NCBI RefSeq assembly: GCF_003724155.1
Contig: NZ_RJJQ01000017.1
Location: forward strand, 62,001 to 126,000
Length of the DNA stretch: 64,000 bases
DNA from: Flexivirga caeni
GTDB taxonomy: Bacteria > Actinomycetota > Actinomycetes > Actinomycetales > Dermatophilaceae
Direction of reading: 5' to 3'
Below, one piece after another: positions 53,182 to 61,933 of this stretch; position 1 is the stretch's first letter, and each line of letters begins with the position of its first letter. Under the pieces are notes generated by a model that was given only the letters and a program-made list of their open reading frames with translations, searched no databases and was not told where the DNA came from. Both the position numbers and the translations under genes were made by a program.

Positions 53182-54351
53182 ATGGAGAAGATCAACAGCA
53201 AGCTGTTCAACTGGGCCTCGCTACTCGAGGACAACACTCGGGAGCAGGCAGTGACCACGGCGACCATGCCGTTCATCCACCCGCACGTCGCGCTGATGCC
53301 GGATGCCCACCTCGGGCTCGGCGCCACCGTTGGTTCGGTCATCCCGACGCTGCGGGCGATCATCCCGGCCGCGGTCGGCGTCGACATCGGCTGCGGCATG
53401 ATCGCGGTCCGGACCCAGTTCACCGCAGGTGACCTGCCGGCGGATCGGTCGGTCGTGCGGCGGAGCATCGAGCGGTCGATCCCGTTGTCCGCCGGCGGCT
53501 ACAACCGGCGGATCACGAGGGACCACACGCACACTCGGCTGGGCGAGCTGACGGCGCTGGCGCAGGATGCGGGGTTCGACCCGGCGTCATACGCCCGGAA
53601 GTGGGACGTGCAGCTGGGTTCGCTCGGCTCGGGCAACCACTTCATCGAGATCAGCCTCGACGAGCTCGACCGGGTCTGGCTGTTCCTGCACTCCGGATCG
53701 AGAGGTGTCGGCAACCGGATCGCACAGCACCACATCAAGGTGGCGCGGGAGCTGTGTGAGCAGTGGTGGATTCCGTTGCCGCACAGGGACCTTGCCTACC
53801 TGGTGGAGGGAACGCCGGAGTTCGACGCCTACCTGCGGGAGCTGCGGTGGGCCCAGCACTTCGCGCTGCTCAACCGGGAGGAGATGATGGACCGGGTCGT
53901 GCACGATGTGTCGCACTGGGTCGGTGAGGCCGTCGTGGAGCAGGAGCGGATCAACTGCCACCACAACTACACCGAGCGGGAGCGGCACTTCGGCAAGGAC
54001 GTCTGGCTCTCCCGGAAGGGCGCGATCAACGCCGAGGCAGGCCGGCCCGGCCTGATCCCGGGGTCGATGGGCACTGCGTCATACGTCGTCGTCGGCAAGG
54101 GCAACCCGCTGGCCCTCAACTCCTCGCCGCACGGCGCCGGCCGGGCCTACTCGCGGTCGGCCGCACGGAAGGCGTTCACCGTGGAGCAGCTGCGGGTGGC
54201 GATGGACGGCATCGAATACCCGGACACCGAGGCGTTCCTGGACGAGATCCCGCAGGCGTACAAGGACATCGACGTGGTCATGCAGGATGCCGCTGACCTG
54301 GTCGAGGTCCGGCACACGCTGCGGCAGATCGTCAACGTCAAGGGCGACTGA
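53182..54351 (+). CDS. rtcB: RNA-splicing ligase RtcB
   Basis: 389 aa, the shorter bacterial form. Metal-binding C71 lies in AVGVDIGCGM, with His in GSGNHFIE and LHSGSRGVG. The histidine that is guanylylated is in SSPHGAGRAYSR. It joins 2',3'-cyclic phosphate to 5'-OH RNA ends using GTP, in tRNA or rRNA repair. ATG at 53182 with AAGGGA upstream; the 21-codon extension has no ribosome site. No archease or rtcA is nearby. The upstream terminator means its promoter is inside 53116-53181 or expression depends on read-through. Confidence 0.95.
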   Translation: MEKINSKLFNWASLLEDNTREQAVTTATMPFIHPHVALMPDAHLGLGATVGSVIPTLRAIIPAAVGVDIGCGMIAVRTQFTAGDLPADRSVVRRSIERSIPLSAGGYNRRITRDHTHTRLGELTALAQDAGFDPASYARKWDVQLGSLGSGNHFIEISLDELDRVWLFLHSGSRGVGNRIAQHHIKVARELCEQWWIPLPHRDLAYLVEGTPEFDAYLRELRWAQHFALLNREEMMDRVVHDVSHWVGEAVVEQERINCHHNYTERERHFGKDVWLSRKGAINAEAGRPGLIPGSMGTASYVVVGKGNPLALNSSPHGAGRAYSRSAARKAFTVEQLRVAMDGIEYPDTEAFLDEIPQAYKDIDVVMQDAADLVEVRHTLRQIVNVKGD

Positions 54352-54384
54352 CACCCGCCCGCGCCCGCGTCGTTTCGGCGACCC

Positions 54385-54422
54385 GGGCGCGGGTGTTCCC
54401 TTCGCGCAACACGCTTTCCAGG
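54385..54422. repeat. Duplicated fragment of the trpS 3' coding region
   Basis: 38 bases from GGGCGCGGGTGTTCCC to ACGCTTTCCAGG match trpS 54606-54643 with one mismatch, and similarity continues weakly for about ten bases on the right. It lies in the gap between the convergent rtcB and trpS genes. The copy is in the same orientation as its source, 221 bp away. Confidence 0.85.
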
Positions 54423-54546
54423 AATGCCGGACGGCACCCGTCCCGAGTGGCAGTTACCTGCGAGTATCCGCCCCGGTGTACTGGCAAGTAAGTGCCCACT
54501 CGGGCGCCTTATCTGTCGCCGCCACCACATGCCCCAGCCCGCCGCG

Positions 54547-55644
54547 TCAGTAGCGCACCCCGATCCGGTCGTTGACGTCGTCGAGGGTCCGAGCAGCGAT
54601 CTCGCGGGCGCGCGTGTTCCCTTCGCGCAACACGCTTTCCAGGTGTGCCGGGTCCGCCGCGAGGTCAGCCCTGCGCGCCCGGTGTGCCGCCAGTCCGTCG
54701 TTGACGACAGTGGTCAGCTCGGCCTTCAACGCCGCTGCTCCCCCGTCCCCGATTCGGTCTGCGATGTGCTCCGGCGCTTCGCCGGTGAACAAGCCGGCGA
54801 TGCGCAACATGCTCGCCACCTCGGGCCGCCGCTCCGGTTCGAACGTGATCCGGCGCTCGGAGTCGGTGCGCGCCTTGCGGATACGCGCGGCAGTTTCGTC
54901 GGCCGTCATACCGAGGGAGACGCCGTTGCCGCGACTGGTCGACATCTTGCGCCCGTCCAGACCGGGCACGACCGGCATCTCGGTGAGCAGTGCGTCCGGC
55001 GCCCGGAAGTAGTCCTCCCCGCCGGAATACCGGGTGTTGAATCTCCTTGCGATTGCTCGGGTTTGCTCGATGTGCGGCAGTTGGTCGCGCCCGACCGGCA
55101 CCACGGTGCCGTGCACCCCCAGGATGTCGGCCGCCTGATGCACGGGGTAGCTGAGCAGCAGCCCGGAGAGAGGGCGTCCATCGGTCGCCGCAAGTTCGTC
55201 CTTCACGGTCGGGTTCCGACGCAGCTCGGCATCGGTCACCAACGAAAGGAACACCAGCGTCAGCTGCCCGATCTCGGGCACCGCCGAGTGGGCGAAGATC
55301 GTGGACCGCGCGGGATCGATCCCCGCCGCGAGGTAGTCCGCCAGCTGGCCGAACGTCGCGGCCCGGACGTCGCCAACGGCGTCTCGATCGGTGATCACCT
55401 GGTAGTCCGCGACCAGGATGAATGTGTCAATCCCCTTGTTCTGTATGGCGACCCGTGACTTCAGTGTCGCGAAGAGGTGGCCGATGTGCAGTGGGCCGGT
55501 GGGGCGATCACCGGTCAGCACGCGCAGCTTGGTGCGTTCCGCCGAGGCTGGATCGTCGATCAGCTCGTGCACTGCCCGACTGCGGGCGAAGCTCGCGGCA
55601 TACGACGCGTCGGTGTGCAGTTCGGTGTCGTCGAGGACGGTCAT
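54547..55644 (-). CDS. trpS: Tryptophanyl-tRNA synthetase
   Basis: 365 aa, class Ic synthetase. HIGH box GPLHIGHLF, KMSKS box RKMSTSRGN, and C-terminal helices after 270. ATG at 55644 with GAAGGAG upstream. A leader upstream encodes a peptide with two adjacent Trp codons and alternative hairpins ending in a terminator, so expression should increase when charged tRNA-Trp is scarce. Convergent with rtcB; part of its 3' coding sequence is duplicated in the gap. Confidence 0.97.
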   Translation of the reverse strand: MTVLDDTELHTDASYAASFARSRAVHELIDDPASAERTKLRVLTGDRPTGPLHIGHLFATLKSRVAIQNKGIDTFILVADYQVITDRDAVGDVRAATFGQLADYLAAGIDPARSTIFAHSAVPEIGQLTLVFLSLVTDAELRRNPTVKDELAATDGRPLSGLLLSYPVHQAADILGVHGTVVPVGRDQLPHIEQTRAIARRFNTRYSGGEDYFRAPDALLTEMPVVPGLDGRKMSTSRGNGVSLGMTADETAARIRKARTDSERRITFEPERRPEVASMLRIAGLFTGEAPEHIADRIGDGGAAALKAELTTVVNDGLAAHRARRADLAADPAHLESVLREGNTRAREIAARTLDDVNDRIGVRY

Positions 55645-55694
55645 TCTGGTGCTCCTTCGGGTCGAAGCCCGGCCGGGGAGCGCCATACGCAACG

Positions 55695-55758
55695 AGCCGC
55701 CCGACCGGGCGGCTCGTGGTGAAAGGGTGGTGTCAGCGGGCCGCCGGGGAAGGCGGCC
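55695..55758 (-). promoter_or_regulatory. Attenuator hairpins in the trpS leader
   Basis: Four segments in order of transcription. 1: GGCCGCC (55758-55752), which includes the second Trp codon's last bases. 2: GGCGGCC (55745-55739). 3: AGCCGCCC (55714-55707). 4: GGGCGGCT (55702-55695). 1 pairs with 2, 2 pairs with 3, and 3 pairs with 4 within the longer stem ACGAGCCGCCC/GGGCGGCTCGT. This is the classic arrangement of mutually exclusive stems. The U run after segment 4 is short. Confidence 0.85.
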
Positions 55759-55783
55759 ACCACGCGGTGCTGACGATATGCAT
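55733..55783 (-). CDS. Tryptophan leader peptide of trpS
   Basis: A 16-residue peptide, MHIVSTAWWPPSPAAR, from ATG at 55783 to TGA at 55733. The two TGG codons are adjacent and sit at the start of attenuator segment 1; the stop lies after segment 2. A ribosome stalled at Trp would free segment 2 to pair with segment 3. No strong ribosome site is visible before the ATG. Confidence 0.85.
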   Translation of the reverse strand: MHIVSTAWWPPSPAAR

Positions 55784-55809
55784 GGACAGACCTTACCGCG
55801 CGCACCGGC

Positions 55810-56184
55810 TCACCCGTTGCCGGCCAGACACAGGCAGAACGGATGCCCGCTCGGGTCGAGGTAGACCCGGAAGCCCGGGTGCGCGGCATCGTCGCCCACC
55901 TTGCGACCGCCGAGCGCGAGCACGCGCGCCTCGGTGCTGTCGTAATCGTCCACCTCCAGGTCGAGGTGGGCCTGCATCGGCACGCTGTTGTCCGGCCAGG
56001 TCGGCGGCACATGGTCGGGCGCGAGTTGCAGGCCGAGACCGACCGCACCGTCCCGCGGCGCCAACTGGACCCAGTCGTCGTCGGTGTCGACGACCGGCCA
56101 GCCGAGCAACTCGCCGTAGAACGCCGCCAGTCCCTGCGGATCGGGTGTATCGAGCACGAACGTCTGCATCCGGATCTCTGCCAT
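55810..56184 (-). CDS. VOC-superfamily (glyoxalase-like) protein
   Basis: 124 aa. Two short repeats: QTFVLDTPDPQGLAAFYGEL and HLDLEVDDYDSTEARVLALG, ending FRVYLDPSGHPFCLCL. This matches the Glyoxalase_6-like family, related to the protein at 7.6 kb but shorter. Candidate metal residues include H94 and E96 of the second repeat by analogy only. Divergent from an ArsR-type regulator with 129 bp between starts; a 12-bp inverted repeat in that gap could control both. Confidence 0.85.
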   Translation of the reverse strand: MAEIRMQTFVLDTPDPQGLAAFYGELLGWPVVDTDDDWVQLAPRDGAVGLGLQLAPDHVPPTWPDNSVPMQAHLDLEVDDYDSTEARVLALGGRKVGDDAAHPGFRVYLDPSGHPFCLCLAGNG

Positions 56185-56260
56185 GTGCCAACTCTGCCGC
56201 GCAGCACCGACAACTGGCGCTCTCCGACCGGCAGATGGCTGACAGCCTTGATGTTCGCGT

Positions 56261-56294
56261 ATTGAGAGTGTTCTATCGACATAACACTCTCAAT
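56261..56294. promoter_or_regulatory. ArsR-type operator
   Basis: ATTGAGAGTGTT and AACACTCTCAAT form a perfect 12-bp inverted repeat with a 10-bp spacer, ending 20 bp before the regulator start. Symmetry, spacing and position suit a dimeric winged-helix repressor acting on its own operon and perhaps the VOC gene. Confidence 0.75.
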
Positions 56295-56313
56295 GTTCGC
56301 GGAGGCGGAGGCC

Positions 56314-56889
56314 ATGCCCAACCGGTTGAACGACGTCGAACTGGACGCCCGTGGAGCGCGCGCGCTCGCGCACCCGGTGCGACTGGCTATCCTCGCGCGG
56401 TTGCGTTCCGAAGGACCTTCCACCGCGAGTGCGCTCGCGCCATACGTCGGGGCCAGCCCGTCGGTGACCAGCTGGCACCTCCGCCACCTCGCCGAACACG
56501 GCCTGGTCGAGGATGACCCCGAAGATCACGGGGGCGGGCGGTCCCGCTGGTGGCGGTGTGTCGGGTCGGGCTTCCGGTTCGAGTTCGATCCCGCGGACCC
56601 TGCGGCGGGCGTTGCGCTCAGCGACGCGATCGAAGCGTCCGAGAGTGGGCTGGTCGAGCGCTGGCGCAACGACACTCGTGACACCTTGTCCCCGCGATGG
56701 CTGGCCGTGTCGGGCCGCTACAACACCCGGGTCCACGCGACGCCCGAGGAGATCGCAGCACTGGACGACGCGATCGAGGCGCTCCTGGCACCGCTCGCGC
56801 GGCGCCGGGCAGCCGATCGGCCCGCGGATGCTGCTCCGGTGCGGATCCTGCGCTACACCATGCCGGAAACCGCCGATGATCGTGACTGA
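56314..56889 (+). CDS. ArsR-family winged-helix regulator
   Basis: 191 aa from the ATG at 56314, preceded by GGAGGCGGAGG; an ATG seven codons earlier would include the site. HTH near 17-75 (ARALAHPVRLAILARLRSEG, SPSVTSWHLRHLAEHGLVED). The C-terminal 100 residues are probably a ligand or dimer domain. Followed after six bases by an MFS gene, a common regulator-efflux pair. Its probable operator lies just upstream. Confidence 0.9.
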   Translation: MPNRLNDVELDARGARALAHPVRLAILARLRSEGPSTASALAPYVGASPSVTSWHLRHLAEHGLVEDDPEDHGGGRSRWWRCVGSGFRFEFDPADPAAGVALSDAIEASESGLVERWRNDTRDTLSPRWLAVSGRYNTRVHATPEEIAALDDAIEALLAPLARRRAADRPADAAPVRILRYTMPETADDRD

Positions 56890-56895
56890 CTGGAA

Positions 56896-58149
56896 ATGAC
56901 TGCCGGCAAACGGGTTTGGCAGGATCGAGGATTTGCCACCTACTGGATCGGTTACGCGGTGTCAGCGTGCGGGGATCAGGTTTCCGCGCTGGCACTACCC
57001 CTCGTGGCGATCGGCGCACTGCACGCTTCGGCTGGAGAAGTCAGTGCGCTGACCGCGCTGATCTGGCTGCCCTATCTGGTGTCCGTGTTCGTCGGCACCT
57101 GGGTCGACCACCACGGGCGTCAACAGCGGCTGCTCATCGCCGCGGACCTGTGCCGGTGTGCCGGTGCGGCCGCGATACCCACGGCATACGCACTCGATGA
57201 CCTGAGCCTGGCTACGCTCTACGCGTGCGCGCTAGTGCTCGGCTCGGGCAGTGTGCTCGGCGGGTGTTCGGGACAGAGCTTCTTCGTGCGACTGGTGCCG
57301 AAAGAGCAGTATGTCGAGGCAAATTCGGCTTTGTCGAGCACTCTGTCGATCGCAGCGCTGATCGGTCCTGCCCTTGCTGGTGTGCTGATTCAGGCGACCG
57401 GCGCAACCGACGCGGTCCTCGTGGACGCCAGCACTTTCGCCGTGTCAGCGATCGCGATCGCGCTGGTGCGCACCCACGTCCCGGCGCCGAAGCCAAGTGC
57501 GGAGGAGGCGTCATACATCGCGCGGTTGCGCGACGGCGTCCGCTACCTCTTCCGCCACCGCTATCTGCGTGCAAGCCTGGCGGCGTCGACGGCGATGAAT
57601 CTCAGCGCTTTCATCACGCAGGCGGTCATCGTGCTCTTCGCGACGCGCCACCTGCAGCTGTCCGCGAGCCAGCTGGGCATCGCACTCAGCCTCGGCGCGA
57701 TCGGTGGGTTGCTCGGCGCCCTCACCGCGCGCCCTTTCGCGGCGCTGGTCGGCACCGGGCGCGCCATGGCGTTCGGTGGCGGACTGAGCGTCCTCCCGTA
57801 TGTCGCACTCGCCGGATTACACGGTCCGACAGCCGGTTTCGCCGGTCTGGCCGTCGCCGAGTTCATCGCCGCCTGGGCCGTGATGCAGTTCGACATCAAC
57901 AACAACTCGGTGCGCGCCACGGTGACCGACGATGCGCTTCGCGGCCGGGTGGCGGGTGCGTACTCGACGATCAACTACGGCTCACGTCCGGTCGGCGCCG
58001 CCCTCGGCGGTGTGGTCGCCACAACAATCGACATCCGGGCAAGCTTCCTGGTCGCCGGGGTATTCGGCGTCGTCTCGGTGGGGCTCATCGCCCGCTCACC
58101 GATGATCCGCGTGCGATCCATCGAATCCGCAGCAACGACAGTGGGTTAG
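56896..58149 (+). CDS. MFS efflux transporter
   Basis: 417 aa, about twelve transmembrane segments. The N-terminus (FATYWIGYAVSACGDQVSAL) and the loop WVDHHGRQQRLLIAADL match the MFS_3/EntS-like family of exporters paired with ArsR regulators. Expected to be de-repressed by a ligand of the preceding regulator. The remnant at 6446-6682 shows similarity to the same region of this family. Substrate unknown. The 3' side carries a 51-bp repeat pair. Confidence 0.9.
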   Translation: MTAGKRVWQDRGFATYWIGYAVSACGDQVSALALPLVAIGALHASAGEVSALTALIWLPYLVSVFVGTWVDHHGRQQRLLIAADLCRCAGAAAIPTAYALDDLSLATLYACALVLGSGSVLGGCSGQSFFVRLVPKEQYVEANSALSSTLSIAALIGPALAGVLIQATGATDAVLVDASTFAVSAIAIALVRTHVPAPKPSAEEASYIARLRDGVRYLFRHRYLRASLAASTAMNLSAFITQAVIVLFATRHLQLSASQLGIALSLGAIGGLLGALTARPFAALVGTGRAMAFGGGLSVLPYVALAGLHGPTAGFAGLAVAEFIAAWAVMQFDINNNSVRATVTDDALRGRVAGAYSTINYGSRPVGAALGGVVATTIDIRASFLVAGVFGVVSVGLIARSPMIRVRSIESAATTVG

Positions 58150-58156
58150 CGACACC

Positions 58157-58245
58157 ACCCCGAACCCTCGACCGTCGAAGGTTGCGTACGCCTCGGGGAG
58201 CCAAACCTGCCCTAGACCTCGACCGTCGAAGGTTGCGTACGCCCA
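58157..58245. repeat. 51-bp tandem repeat array C
   Basis: Two copies of CTCGACCGTCGAAGGTTGCG followed by TACGCC, starting at 58167 and 58218, exactly 51 bp apart. Core and period match arrays A and B although the rest of the unit differs. It fills the gap between the convergent MFS and miaB genes. Confidence 0.85.
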
Positions 58246-58258
58246 GCGCGGCGCGGGC

Positions 58259-59791
58259 TCAACCGCAGGCGCACCCGGTGACCGGTGCAGGCTTGGCGGC
58301 GGGTGCACCGATCGACGGCATACCGAGCGAGACCGCTGGCTTGCGCACTGCTCCGTCAATTTCGTTTTCCTGCAACGCTTCCCACGCATCGCCACCAGCC
58401 GTGGTGCGAACTCCCCAGGCGCCGCCCTCAACCGCGGAGTCAGCGACCAGGTGGTGGGGCGCGCCATACGTCACCCCGACCGTGACCAGATCACCCGGCC
58501 GCGGCCGCTGCGCGCCGGCCGGTAGCGCGAAGTGGACCAGCCGGTTGTCGCGGGCGCGGCCCGACATCCGGTGGGTTTCGGCGTCCTTGCGACCCTCCCC
58601 CGGCGACACGAGCACCTCGACCTCACGGCCTTCCAACTCCCGGTTGCCCGCCCAGGAGACTTCTTCCTGCACCTCGATCAGCCGGTCGAAGCGTTCTTGC
58701 ACAACGGCTTTCGGCAACTGATCGGGCAACTCCGCCGCCGGCGTGCCGGGCCGGATCGAATACTGGAAGGTGAACGCCGACGAGAAGCGCGCCTCGCGCG
58801 TGACCCGCAAGGTCTCGGCGAAATCCTCCTCGGTCTCGCCCGGGAAACCGACGATGATGTCGGTCGTGATCGCTGCGTCCGGCATCTTCTCGCGCACGCG
58901 ATCGAGGATGCCGAGGAACTTGGCCGACCGGTGGGAGCGGCGCATCGCCTTCAGCACCCGGTCGGAACCCGACTGCAACGGCATGTGCAGCGACGGCATC
59001 ACGTTGGGGGTCTCGGCCATCGCATCGATCACGTCGTCGGTGAAAGCAGCAGGGTGCGGCGAAGTGAAACGCACCCGCTCCAGTCCGTCGATCTCACCGC
59101 AGGTGCGCAGCAGCTTGCCGAACGCGAGCCGGTCGCCGAACTCCACGCCATACGTGTTGACGTTCTGGCCGAGCAGCGTCACCTCGATGACACCCTGCTC
59201 GACGAGCGCGCGGATCTCGGCGAGCACGTCGCCCGGGCGCCGGTCCTTCTCCTTGCCGCGCAGCGACGGCACGATGCAGAAGGTGCAGGTGTTGTTGCAC
59301 CCGACCGAGATCGACACCCAGCCGCTGTATGCCGAGTCGCGTCGCGTCGGCAACGTCGACGGGAAGACCTCCAGCGATTCGCGCAGCTCGACCTGCGCCT
59401 CCTCGCCCCACCGGGCGCGCTCCAGCAGCACCGGCAGCGAACCGACATTGTGCGTGCCGAAGACCACGTCCACCCACGGCGCCCGTTTCACGATGTCGCC
59501 CTGGTCCTTCTGCGCAAGGCAGCCACCGACTGCGATCTGCATCCCGGGGTGCGCGTCCTTCGCCGGGCGCAGCTGGCCGAGTTGCCCGTAGAGCTTGCCG
59601 GCCGCGTTCTCCCGGACCGCACACGTGTTGAAGACGACCACGTCCGGGTGCTCCGGCCGGTCGGCCGTGGCGAGCGCCGCGCGGTCGACATACCCCGCCG
59701 TCTCCAGCAGCCCGGCGATGCGTTCGGAGTCGTGCACGTTCATCTGGCACCCGTGGGTGCGGACTTCGTAGGTCTTCAGTGGCGCAGTCAT
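58259..59791 (-). CDS. miaB: tRNA-2-methylthio-N6-dimethylallyladenosine synthase
   Basis: 510 aa. N-terminal MTTase domain cysteines C15, C57 and C91 hold the auxiliary Fe-S cluster; the radical-SAM cluster uses C165, C169 and C172 (GCNNTCTFC). A TRAM domain follows from about 380. The last 50 residues are an unmatched Pro/Ala-rich extension ending VTGCACG with two cysteines. It adds methylthio to i6A37 made by MiaA. The ATG has no strong ribosome site. Upstream is repeat element F. Confidence 0.95.
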   Translation of the reverse strand: MTAPLKTYEVRTHGCQMNVHDSERIAGLLETAGYVDRAALATADRPEHPDVVVFNTCAVRENAAGKLYGQLGQLRPAKDAHPGMQIAVGGCLAQKDQGDIVKRAPWVDVVFGTHNVGSLPVLLERARWGEEAQVELRESLEVFPSTLPTRRDSAYSGWVSISVGCNNTCTFCIVPSLRGKEKDRRPGDVLAEIRALVEQGVIEVTLLGQNVNTYGVEFGDRLAFGKLLRTCGEIDGLERVRFTSPHPAAFTDDVIDAMAETPNVMPSLHMPLQSGSDRVLKAMRRSHRSAKFLGILDRVREKMPDAAITTDIIVGFPGETEEDFAETLRVTREARFSSAFTFQYSIRPGTPAAELPDQLPKAVVQERFDRLIEVQEEVSWAGNRELEGREVEVLVSPGEGRKDAETHRMSGRARDNRLVHFALPAGAQRPRPGDLVTVGVTYGAPHHLVADSAVEGGAWGVRTTAGGDAWEALQENEIDGAVRKPAVSLGMPSIGAPAAKPAPVTGCACG

Positions 59792-59847
59792 GACTGGTCA
59801 AGGGTACGGCGCATCCGGGCTCCCGCCGAACCGCGCGCACCCCGCCT

Positions 59848-59933
59848 GATCGAGCGGACCCCTTGCGCATCGCGAGGACCCCATCTGCACGCCGGATTTG
59901 GGTCCGCTCATTCGGTATGGGGTCCGCTCGGTC
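59848..59933. repeat. GAGnGGACCCC inverted-repeat element F
   Basis: Outer arms GATCGAGCGGACCCC and GGGGTCCGCTCGGTC pair almost fully; inner arms GAGGACCCCA and TGGGTCCGCTC pair partly. The layout equals element E at 34054 with arms partly exchanged. It lies between the miaB start and the end of the next gene and touches that gene's stop codon. Confidence 0.85.
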
Positions 59934-60480
59934 AGGGCCGAATGCCCGGGTATGGCGAGCCGGGTCCCGAGCGCGGCGCTGGGGGAAACCCTGGTCTCGG
60001 CCGGGGCGCGCGCTGCGGCTGTTGCATGGCGACGATCGGCGCTGCCACGCCGGCCGCCACGAAGAAGCCCGGCGCCGCCCGGACCAGCACGCCGAATGTG
60101 CCGGCCGGTGGCACCAGCTCTGCCGCCGAGCCCAGCGCTGCAGCGCACGACACAGGCAGCGAGAAGAACAGCATCGCCGGGCCGACCTGGCTGAAACAGA
60201 GAGTCACCAGGAACGCGACGAAGGAGTAGATCGCGGCGAGCACGCAGCAACCCGCGAGCCCCAGCACCAGCCCCATGCCGAGCATCATCACGTCCGGGTC
60301 AGCGTCCTGGTGCGCTTCGTAGTAGCTATCCGAATTCGCCCGACTCAACCAGTGCAGGCACGCGACGGCCCCGAGTGCATGGACCCCCGCGCTCACGAGG
60401 TGCAGCACGCTCGTGGCGATCCACCACTTCCGTCCGGGCGGACGGGCGGGCACGAATGACGGGTCGTGGTTCGGCTTCAT
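59932..60480 (-). CDS. Small integral membrane protein, unknown function
   Basis: 182 aa from the ATG at 60480. A cytoplasmic N-terminus rich in Pro/Arg leads to four hydrophobic segments (for example SVLHLVSAGVHALGAVACL and LGMGLVLGLAGCCVLAAIYS) and a Pro/Arg-rich tail ending GSGPGSPYPGIRP-like residues. No family recognised. The start is not supported by a good ribosome site. The stop overlaps repeat element F. Confidence 0.65.
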   Translation of the reverse strand: MKPNHDPSFVPARPPGRKWWIATSVLHLVSAGVHALGAVACLHWLSRANSDSYYEAHQDADPDVMMLGMGLVLGLAGCCVLAAIYSFVAFLVTLCFSQVGPAMLFFSLPVSCAAALGSAAELVPPAGTFGVLVRAAPGFFVAAGVAAPIVAMQQPQRAPRPRPGFPPAPRSGPGSPYPGIRP

Positions 60481-60533
60481 CCAGGGAACGTAACCGAGCC
60501 GGAGGCCCGAAAACGGTTGTCCACAGGGCGACT

Positions 60534-61901
60534 TCAGAAAACCTTCCCCGGGTTGAAGATGCCGTGCGGGTCGAGGGCGGCCTTGACCGCACGCTGCATC
60601 GCCATCACTTCGGGACCCAGCTCCCGAGCGGCTCCCGGCATCTTCAGCAGACCGACGCCGTGCTCGCCGGTGACGGTGCCGCCGAGCGCTAGGCACTCGT
60701 CGATGATCCGGTCGAACGCTTGCTGCGCGCGCAACCGCTCGTCCTCATCGTCCCGGCCGGCGACCATCAACGGGTGCAGATTGCCGTCGCCCGCGTGGGC
60801 GACGCTGGCAATGGTGATGCCGCTGTCCGCGGAGATCCGCTCAATCCGCCGCAGCATCTCCGGCACATGCTCCTTGGCGACCACGACGTCCTCGGTGAGC
60901 AGCGGACCCTTGCGTTCCATCGCCGGGTAGGCCAGCCGCCGGGCAGCCATCATCGCGTCGGCCTCCTCGGCGTCGGCCGTCTCGGCGACGAAGGTCGCCC
61001 CGCCGGTCTCGAACGCCGCAACCATCTCGCGCGCCGCCGCCACGCCCGCCTCGCCGGGCTCGTCCACCGTGCCGATCAGCACGACGTTCGCCTCCGACGC
61101 CAGACCCATGCCGGTCATCTCGTCCACCGCCTGCAGGCAGATCCGGTCAACGATCTCCAGGGCAGACGGCGTGAGCCCACGCGCCGCAACGTCGCGCACC
61201 GCGACGCCCGCATCGACAATGCTGTCGAAGTAGCCGAGCACGGTCCGGCCCGGGTCGGGCAGCGGCCGCAGCTTGACGGTGATCTCGGTGACGATGCCGA
61301 GCGTCCCCTCGGATCCGACGAAGAGACCCGCCAGGTCGAGACCTGCGACCCCCTTCGTCGTACGGCGCCCGAGGCGCACTACCTCGCCCGTACCGGTGAC
61401 CGCCTCGAGACCGATGACGTAGTCGCGCGTCACGCCGTACTTCACGCAGCACACGCCGCCCGCGTTGGTGGCGACGTTGCCGCCGATCGTCGACCACGGC
61501 GAACTCGCTGGGTCCGGCGGATACCAAAGCCCTTCAACCGCAACGTCTTTGCGCAAGTCGTCGTTGACGACGCCCGGCTGCACCACGGCAATGCGCTCGA
61601 GCGGGTTCACCTCGAGCACGGCATCAAGCTTTGCCAGGCTGACCACGACGCTGCCGGCGATCGCGTTCGCACCGCCCGAGAGCCCGGTGCCCGCCCCGCG
61701 CGGCACGATCGGGACCTGGTGCTCGATCGCCCACCGCACCGTCGTCTGCACATCCGCAGTGCTCGTCGCACGCACCACAGCCAGCGGCGAGCCGTATGGC
61801 GCCCACTCCGCCTCGTCGTGCACGTATGACGCGACGACGTCGGCGTCGGTCAGCACGCGCGTGTCGTCGAGTCGCGCGATCAGTTCGTCGATGGCAGCCA
61901 T
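60534..61901 (-). CDS. FAD-linked oxidase, GlcD/D-lactate dehydrogenase type
   Basis: 455 aa. FAD-binding PCMH domain about 35-215 (VPRGAGTGLSGGANAIAG, GGNVATNAGGVCCVKYG, GLFVGSEGTLGIVTE) and the FAD-oxidase C-terminal domain about 220-455 with HAGDGNLHPLM and TVTGEHGVG. Such enzymes oxidise glycolate or D-lactate. No GlcE/GlcF or iron-sulfur partner is adjacent, so a single-subunit D-2-hydroxyacid dehydrogenase is likely. Start at 61901 is chosen because the longer frame overlaps the LysE gene. It is 32 bp downstream of the LysE stop. Confidence 0.92.
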   Translation of the reverse strand: MAAIDELIARLDDTRVLTDADVVASYVHDEAEWAPYGSPLAVVRATSTADVQTTVRWAIEHQVPIVPRGAGTGLSGGANAIAGSVVVSLAKLDAVLEVNPLERIAVVQPGVVNDDLRKDVAVEGLWYPPDPASSPWSTIGGNVATNAGGVCCVKYGVTRDYVIGLEAVTGTGEVVRLGRRTTKGVAGLDLAGLFVGSEGTLGIVTEITVKLRPLPDPGRTVLGYFDSIVDAGVAVRDVAARGLTPSALEIVDRICLQAVDEMTGMGLASEANVVLIGTVDEPGEAGVAAAREMVAAFETGGATFVAETADAEEADAMMAARRLAYPAMERKGPLLTEDVVVAKEHVPEMLRRIERISADSGITIASVAHAGDGNLHPLMVAGRDDEDERLRAQQAFDRIIDECLALGGTVTGEHGVGLLKMPGAARELGPEVMAMQRAVKAALDPHGIFNPGKVF

Positions 61902-61933
61902 GGGAGTCACGCTAGTCCGCCGCACCGCGATGC

